The notes beneath the pieces are model-generated. The model was given only the letters and a program-made list of their open reading frames with translations. It did not search any database and was not told where the DNA came from. From Dermanyssus gallinae (Eukaryota > Arthropoda > Arachnida > Mesostigmata > Dermanyssidae), in the NCBI GenBank assembly GCA_003439945.1, contig QVRM01002195.1, positions 124,001 through 188,000 on the forward strand: a DNA stretch of 64,000 bases, in the 5' to 3' direction. A program made the position numbers and the translations under genes. Numbering within the stretch: position 1 is the first letter of the stretch; every line of letters begins with the position of its first letter. Below, piece by piece: positions 58,215 through 64,000 of the stretch.

Positions 58215-58951
58215 AGAGTGAGCGACAGACATAAAGGGCGAAATAGAGAAGCAATACTTGTGTCTGGCTGCCAAAAGCATTAGTATATCAGTGTGTTTTC
58301 TTTTTTACAATCGTATTTGCTCAGTTCGATCAAAAGTCCGGGGTCCTCCTCACAAGCGTTATCGCAATAGCAGCAGTTGCAGCAACAACAGCTGCTACCT
58401 GTGTTGGCCGGTACGGTGTCAACGACGGTGCGAAGCAGACGCCGGTAGTTGTGGGGTGCGGTTGCGTTTTCGCCCGTTCACCGATTATTGGTTAGTTGGT
58501 TGAAGAAAGAAAAACAACTAGAAAAGAGGGAAGAGAAAAAACGACAAGAAAAAGAAGAAGAAGAAAACGACGACAAAGAAGACAAGAGACAGCGACAGCG
58601 ACGACGAACCAGGAAACGAAGAAAATGACCAATACGGCAGCCTTGATAGGGCAGCGGCGAGCGTAACCGTAACAGTCGGCGTACGTTTGCACCACCGGGC
58701 CATGCTTGCCGAGACGTTGTCGACGTGAACGGTGGTTAGTCGGGGCCAGAGCAGCCGCTGTGGTGTTGACAGTTACCATCCCCGCCTCGCTCGACTACTA
58801 CTACTACCTTCTCTCTGGGGCTGGTACTTGCCCCACCCGACTCGCCTCGTCGCAGATATCTATAACTCTATATGCCTCCCAGCCAGCCTCCCGGCCTGTA
58901 AAGCAGAGCAAAATTGTTCCGTTCGGCTTTGGGATTGGGGAGCCACCCCTC
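55441..58951. other. Gene-poor region upstream of CRYL1
   Basis: No credible coding exon. It contains (TA)n runs at 55915-55947, 58115-58151 and 58183-58211. A TTG-rich run lies at 57330-57430, and an almost pure purine stretch at about 58500-58625. Open frames here are low-complexity or lack partners. Confidence 0.5.
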
Positions 58952-59075
58952 GAAATTGCGGCTGCTACAGCCGATACGACCCCTAGGAACTGCGGCTGCT
59001 ACGGACGGTACGATCGCTACGAACTGCGGCTGCTACGGACGATACGACCCCTAACAACTGCGCCTGCTGCTGCTC
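58952..59075. repeat. 35-bp tandem repeat upstream of CRYL1
   Basis: Three and a half units beginning GAACTGCGGCTGCTACGGAC at about 58952, 58987, 59021 and 59057, with a few substitutions. They lie 370 bp before the CRYL1 start codon, in the likely promoter or 5' UTR. Confidence 0.85.
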
Positions 59076-59444
59076 CTGCAAAATACGGCCAGCAGAATAC
59101 GCCAAACGGTAACGGAACGCTCGTGGGCCCGCCGCTCGCTCGCTTCATTCGTTCGTTCGTACGAGGAGGAGCTTTGAGGAGGGACATTGATCCATCGATC
59201 TCTGAGGGACAGAGCCTTCAGAGTTCGGAGCACTGACTGCTTCTCTGTGTCGGCGTCCCCACAGCAGCAGCACTAGCTGTGCGTGAAGAAGCAGCATCAG
59301 TGAGAGTGGCGAACGGGCGATCTATCTGTAAGTGACATCGAACCACCAGATAGATCGCAGACAAGAGCCACGACACTAAACGCTGTGCGCGCCGGACAAG
59401 CTAAAGTCAACGGGGACGAGGCGACGTCTCTCTTCGCTTACAGG

Positions 59445-62196
59445 ATGGCTTCGGAGAAGATTGGAATCGTTGGCAGGCAAGTCGTCAGTCGGTTGATTGT
59501 TGAGTTCGAGATGAGTTGGTAATGGCGACGCGTGTAAACGCACGCTGAGCGTAAACGAATGCGCTAGAATCATTGCCATAGTAATATAAACATATAAATT
59601 ATACGTCGATCGCTTTTATTCTATTATGTTCTTTCTTTTATTCTTGCTTCTGGAGTTATATTGCAGTCGCGTCGTGTGGTTTCTGGTAAACACGCTAATC
59701 TAACAAACTATAGCGTAGGTAAAATTAAATAGAGGTTCATATAATTATACATACACGCCGCAGCATGTCCAGCAGTACAGTCAATAGCTGAACTCGCAAG
59801 ATGAGAAAAGATCCGGTGATGCGGAAGAATCACTACTTGAGACTGATGTACTTACTTAAAATTTACCCAACCTGGGTGTTAATAAACCATAATATAATAT
59901 AATATAATTATACTTATAAATACACTTTACCTGTTTCGGCTCTATATTATAAACAAATGCACATGTGTGTAATAAGTGAATCTCATTCTCGTTCATTGAC
60001 CAGCGGGCTGATCGGGCGGTCATGGGCGATGCTATTTGCCGGGGCGGGTTACCGTGTGGAGATCTTTGATGTGGAGTCCAAACGGGTCACTGAAGCGCTG
60101 CAGGACATTCGGCAACAGCTCGAGACGCTTCAGGAGAAAGGCATGCTCAGGTGAGACTAGAATTTCGCTAAACAGTGTGAATTTCATTTTAAAAATAATA
60201 ATAATGTGCCTTACCGTATGCGCATACTTTTTCTGGAATTTCGCTTTCACTCTAAAACAAGATATTTCCGCCCGTCGTTACATTGTAAAAATGATTTTTT
60301 TTCTAGACCTCAAAGTTTGTTGGACGACTTCTGGAAAAAATATATATATACACATACATATATGTACATATAGTGAGACAGTCAGCAAATTTTTGCAGGT
60401 TTGTGAGCGCCACGCTATTTAGTGGATATCGGTAAAGGCGTGGCGTATATTGTCTGCTATCGTTGTAGTCTGTTCACTGAATGTCAGCTGTCACTTACTA
60501 ATTTCGGTATGCATTTCCACTGTCACGAAGAACTGAAATGCGACGGCGAGAGTTTACGCTGTCTACGAGCCTAAAACGTTGAGCGTTAATATCGAAAACC
60601 GCGTGAAGTCATAAATGCGTCGTGTCCTACGTCCCCTTTTCCTCCAGCCCATATATGCTGGTTTTTGACCGCAAGCTGCTGGACGCTTTCTTGCATCCTT
60701 TTTTTTCAGTTTCCTTCCACTACTTTGATAACTATTTTGGGTTGCTATATGTTCCACTCACATCAGAATTACTTGAGAAAACTTTAAAATCTAAAAGTGT
60801 ATCCAAGGCCACGTTGACCACTCCTTTGCATTAACAAAGAAACATTTAAACAGACGGTCTTCTCATTGATAAAGTATATGATGTAAACCATCACCTAATG
60901 TAACACCATAAATATGGCATACATTTCAGAATTTGTCTTAGGAATTCGATACGGCATTCGGACTGACTCAATATATGTAAACATGCAGGCAATCACAAAT
61001 CATGCTAAAGCAATTAGGTAACCCTGGAGGGGTCACTTACCATAATTTAGAAACATATACTTGTATTTGTTTGCCTTCCACATACTAAATTTGTAATTGT
61101 TGATGTTATGCGCCATTGACACATAATTACATCTATATATGCATCAACGCTAAGGGATGTGGCTATTACAATAACTCGTACAAACAGAAACTACAATTCA
61201 GTTAGTCATAGACACAATTGGGCGTACGTTTTAGAAAAGCAATTTTACAAATATTGCAAGGTAAAAATTAACGACAGTTCGTAAATAAGCCCACGGCTGC
61301 CTGGCTTGTAGTTACAGCCATTTAGCGATAAAACGTTTAAGCCTATATATTCCAGCCATAACCCTTTCGAGCATATCATACTGTCTGTAGGGGAAGTTTG
61401 AGCGCCACCCAACAGGCGGACCTCATTACGGGCGTCGGCACGTTGAATGAAGCTCTCAAGAATGCAGTATACGTTCAGGAATGTGTCTTCGAAGACGTCG
61501 AACTAAAAAAATCAATCTTCAAAGAAATCGACCCACTTCTCGACAGCGAGACTAGTAAGTAAAACTAATCAAGTCATTTGCGTCTACTAGGCGCATGTTG
61601 CTGCTCATATTTATTATCTATTAAAGCTATTCAAGTTGTTGTTGATATTGTTTTTTTTTGTGACATTAACCTGCTATTGTAATAATAGTACACGCACTGA
61701 ACGATAGCAATCCTGCTATCAAATAGTCAACGTTGAAGTTCTGAGATTGCAAACATTCTACTTGTAGTGCGTTTCTCTGACGTTGTTGTTGTCGTCGTTT
61801 TTGTTGTTGACGCTTTTATTGTTGTTGTTGCTGTTGTTGTCGTCACCGTTGTTGTTTATTATAATGCGATTATCTGTTCCTGTCGTTGTTATCTTTTTAT
61901 ACATGTGTTACATTTGTTATATTGAATGTTTACGTCTTCCGATTTGTTACAGTTGTGGCATCATCAACGAGCTGCTTCCCAGCTTCGAGTTTTACGGAAG
62001 ATCTTGTGCACCGCTCGCAGTGTCTGGTCGCTCATCCCGTCAATCCCCCCTACTACGTCCCACTCGTAGAGATAGTGCCAGCGCCGTGGACAGATCCTAA
62101 GGTACAATTTGGTGGCGTTTATTCTTTACCTCATTTTTTACTTAAACACTCTATTGTATCAAATATGTATTTACACCATTAACGCACTGTTTTGCA

Positions 62197-62257
<61 letters not shown>

Positions 62258-63665
62258 AGAAATACGGGCGACTGAAATGGTAACTTTCTGAAAAACAAAT
62301 CTCCGGGCGGTTTGTTTTGATAAGCTTAATCATTAGGCATCATACTACGCTAATAATTAAGTTGTTGGTGTTGTTGTCCTTATTGTTGCGATGCTGAAAC
62401 TTGTAATACTGTTGCCCTGCCTGCAATCCACAGGTGACAGCAAAAGCGCGTACAATCCAAGAGAGCATTGGACAACGACCCGTCGTTCTGAATAAAGAAG
62501 TGGCCGGTTTCGCGTTGAATCGTATTCAATATGCCATCCTGAACGAGTGTTGGAACCTCGTCGAGGACGGCGTGCTTTCGGTCGCCGACGTCGACACTGT
62601 TATGAGCGATGGCCTGGGAATGCGCTACGCATTTCTGGGCCCTCTGGAGACGGCGCATCTCAACGCGCAGGGTACGAACAGCTGCGCCTTGCGGACAAAT
62701 CGTTTCTGCCAACTTGGAACGACTTGATTGGCTAGCAAATAGAGTAGTCCTCGATAGAGTATGTATGCATGACATATGTAGATGACGTGTAGCATGCAAG
62801 TCGAACATGACATCCGCTCTTTGCCCAGTGTCACAATGAACAATCGACTACAAATACAAGACAAGCGGTAGAAGTTCGCGGCCAGAAGACACACACAGAA
62901 GACGGTGTTTGTGTGGAGGGAAATGCCAGGACTCGTGTGATGAATAGTCACTGAGTAGTAACACTGACAGCATAGCACACAAGCACTCAAATACGCTAGC
63001 TATATCTTCAGAGTCACGGACGAACTAGTGTGTTTCTTTATGTACGAATAAACGAAGGCAAACACCGCTACGAAGGGTGAACCAAGGGGCCCAATAAGTC
63101 AAACGAAAGACCGGCTCAGTGTCACTGGGTCAAAAGCGTAACAAATGTATTTTGAAGGGTTTGCGGAACACAAAATCTAGCCCGTACTAGCCAGAGACGA
63201 CCTGGTTCAGACTACATTTGCAAAAAATAGAGCGATACAAATTATCCCCGGCAAAATGGTGGCGAAAAATCGTACAGACTGGCCATGAATTAAAAGCCTG
63301 GGAAATAATCCAGCTATCCTACCTGTGGGCAAATTCAGTGAGTAGTAACAACGCTCACTCTAGATTAATGCGGTCGGTTACGATTATTTCGAGTACCAGA
63401 ACACCGAGTTTCATAAACGCTAAGTATATATACGTTGGCCTTAGTCGGTGAACTACGCTAAGCACCACGCAGTTGGCTCTCCATCGTTAAGGCAGCCAAT
63501 CTATTCGCTTAATTTATTTGTGAATTTAGAGAAACTCTCTCTGCAAGCAATACGCCTTTGGAAAGCACTTAACCTTTGTGAACTGTTTTTCCACTTTACA
63601 CAGGTACGCAAGAGTACTTCCAGAAGTATGCTCAGGGCATCATTCGAGTATCAAACACGTTCAAG
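59445..63665 (+). CDS. CRYL1: Lambda-crystallin homolog / L-gulonate 3-dehydrogenase (3' end outside window)
   Basis: Six exons: 59445-59476, 60004-60150, 61391-61554, 61953-62101, 62434-62671 and 63604-63665. They splice in matching phases into 264 codons; the vertebrate protein has about 319, so roughly the last 55 residues lie beyond the window. It oxidises L-gulonate with NAD+ in the uronate (glucuronate-xylulose) pathway, in cytosol. Residues 10-15 form the Rossmann GSGLIG. ASSTSC is at 117-122, the HPVNPPY block gives the presumed catalytic His142 with Glu154, and LNRIQYA gives Asn193. [15 protein letters not shown] closes exon five. ATG 59445 directly precedes the dinucleotide-binding strand, as in the family. 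The first intron begins GCAAGT (GC-AG type); the others are GT-AG. No frame damage is seen. Confidence 0.95.
61783..61860. repeat. TTG/TCG trinucleotide repeat in CRYL1 intron 3
   Basis: Imperfect TTG-type run, 90 bases before the exon starting at 61953. Confidence 0.8.
62199..62254. repeat. (TA)n microsatellite in CRYL1 intron 4
   Basis: TA run of about 28 units. Confidence 0.95.
62672..63603. other. CRYL1 intron 5
   Basis: Bounded by donor GTACGA at 62672 and the acceptor ending at 63603. No other feature seen inside. Confidence 0.8.
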
Positions 63666-64000
63666 GTAAGTGTTTCAATGTTACATCTATAAGTATGTTT
63701 TACGCAAGCAACGCAGTTATTACAAACTGCGTTGTAAGAACTTTTAATTAATTACACTGCACACACAAATACATCGTATACGTTAAATTACTCCAGGACT
63801 CTTTTTATTTTGAGGTGCCATGCAAGCACTGTGAGTTCTGCACTTCCGATTACCCAAATGTTGGTGTTTGTTTTATTGCTAACATAATTTAGCTATGTAC
63901 TGACTTGTTTGCGACTGGGTACTGCTGCGATCCTGGTGGTGGGGTGGTATCTATCATAAGTGTTTTCTCTGACCTTATTGCCGACGCGCTAAATATTGCT
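63666..64000. other. CRYL1 intron 6, start
   Basis: Follows donor GTAAGT at 63666. No further exon is recognisable before the window ends. Confidence 0.75.

Noticed and set aside
58706..59236. 176-codon plus-strand frame upstream of CRYL1
   Set aside because: It crosses the 35-bp tandem repeat, has no recognisable domain and no supporting splice sites. More likely promoter or 5' UTR sequence.
994..62254. Small frames made of Tyr-Ile repeats
   Set aside because: They are translations of (TA)n microsatellites.

Overview
Eukaryotic (arthropod) nuclear DNA. Coding sequence is split by spliceosomal introns, (TA)n microsatellites are dense, and most of the window is transposable-element sequence. 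Arthropod-type elements (mariner, BEL/Pao LTR, CR1-like and I/Jockey-like non-LTR elements, tRNA-derived SINEs) point to an arthropod. A chelicerate (mite or tick) is my best guess from the style of the retroelement fragments, but this is an inference only.

Layout. (1) 1-2960: gene-poor flank with a possible 5' non-coding exon. (2) 3003-10286 (+): a five-coding-exon gene for a roughly 1,040-residue nuclear-type protein with one zinc-finger-like motif and very long Gln, Thr, Ala, Ser and Pro tracts. All four intron phases agree, but exon 4574-6492 holds one apparent frameshift. (3) 11934-15304: a decayed BEL/Pao LTR retrotransposon with both LTRs. (4) 15840-43257 (+): a tandem array of four two-exon medium-chain acyl-CoA synthetase (ACSM-type) genes. 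Copies A, C and D are open and copy B carries four frameshifts. The repeat unit is 7.6-8.1 kb. A recent 7.6 kb tandem duplication (19356-26966 = 26967-34562) has a junction inside copy B's intron, so B has a C-type first exon and an A-type last exon. Different elements sit at equivalent points of different units: mariner, a 1.18 kb foldback element, a small LTR element and SINEs. Paralogous empty sites therefore show where each element landed. A stub of a further unit (44627-45063) ends the array.

(5) 45063-51009: a minus-strand non-LTR element split in its reverse-transcriptase YADD region by a nearly complete plus-strand CR1-like element (about 45830-49788). In the CR1-like element the endonuclease/RT frame follows ORF1 directly in frame after a single TGA, with no usable AUG. 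(6) 51158-55440: fragments of other retroelements, including one ending in an R2-like restriction-endonuclease-type domain, and a tRNA-derived SINE. (7) 55441-59444: gene-poor, low-complexity DNA with a 35 bp tandem repeat. (8) 59445-63665 and beyond (+): the first six exons of CRYL1 (lambda-crystallin / L-gulonate 3-dehydrogenase), with a GC-AG first intron and a 3' end outside the window.

Functionally, the ACSM array (fatty-acid activation in mitochondria) and CRYL1 (NAD-dependent uronate-pathway oxidation in cytosol) are ordinary metabolic genes. The zinc-finger/polyglutamine gene looks regulatory. I see no operon-like or defence-like system. The most unusual signals are the ORF1-TGA-ORF2 arrangement, the 73-nt perfect-arm hairpin next to a splice acceptor, and the recombination history recorded in the ACSM array.
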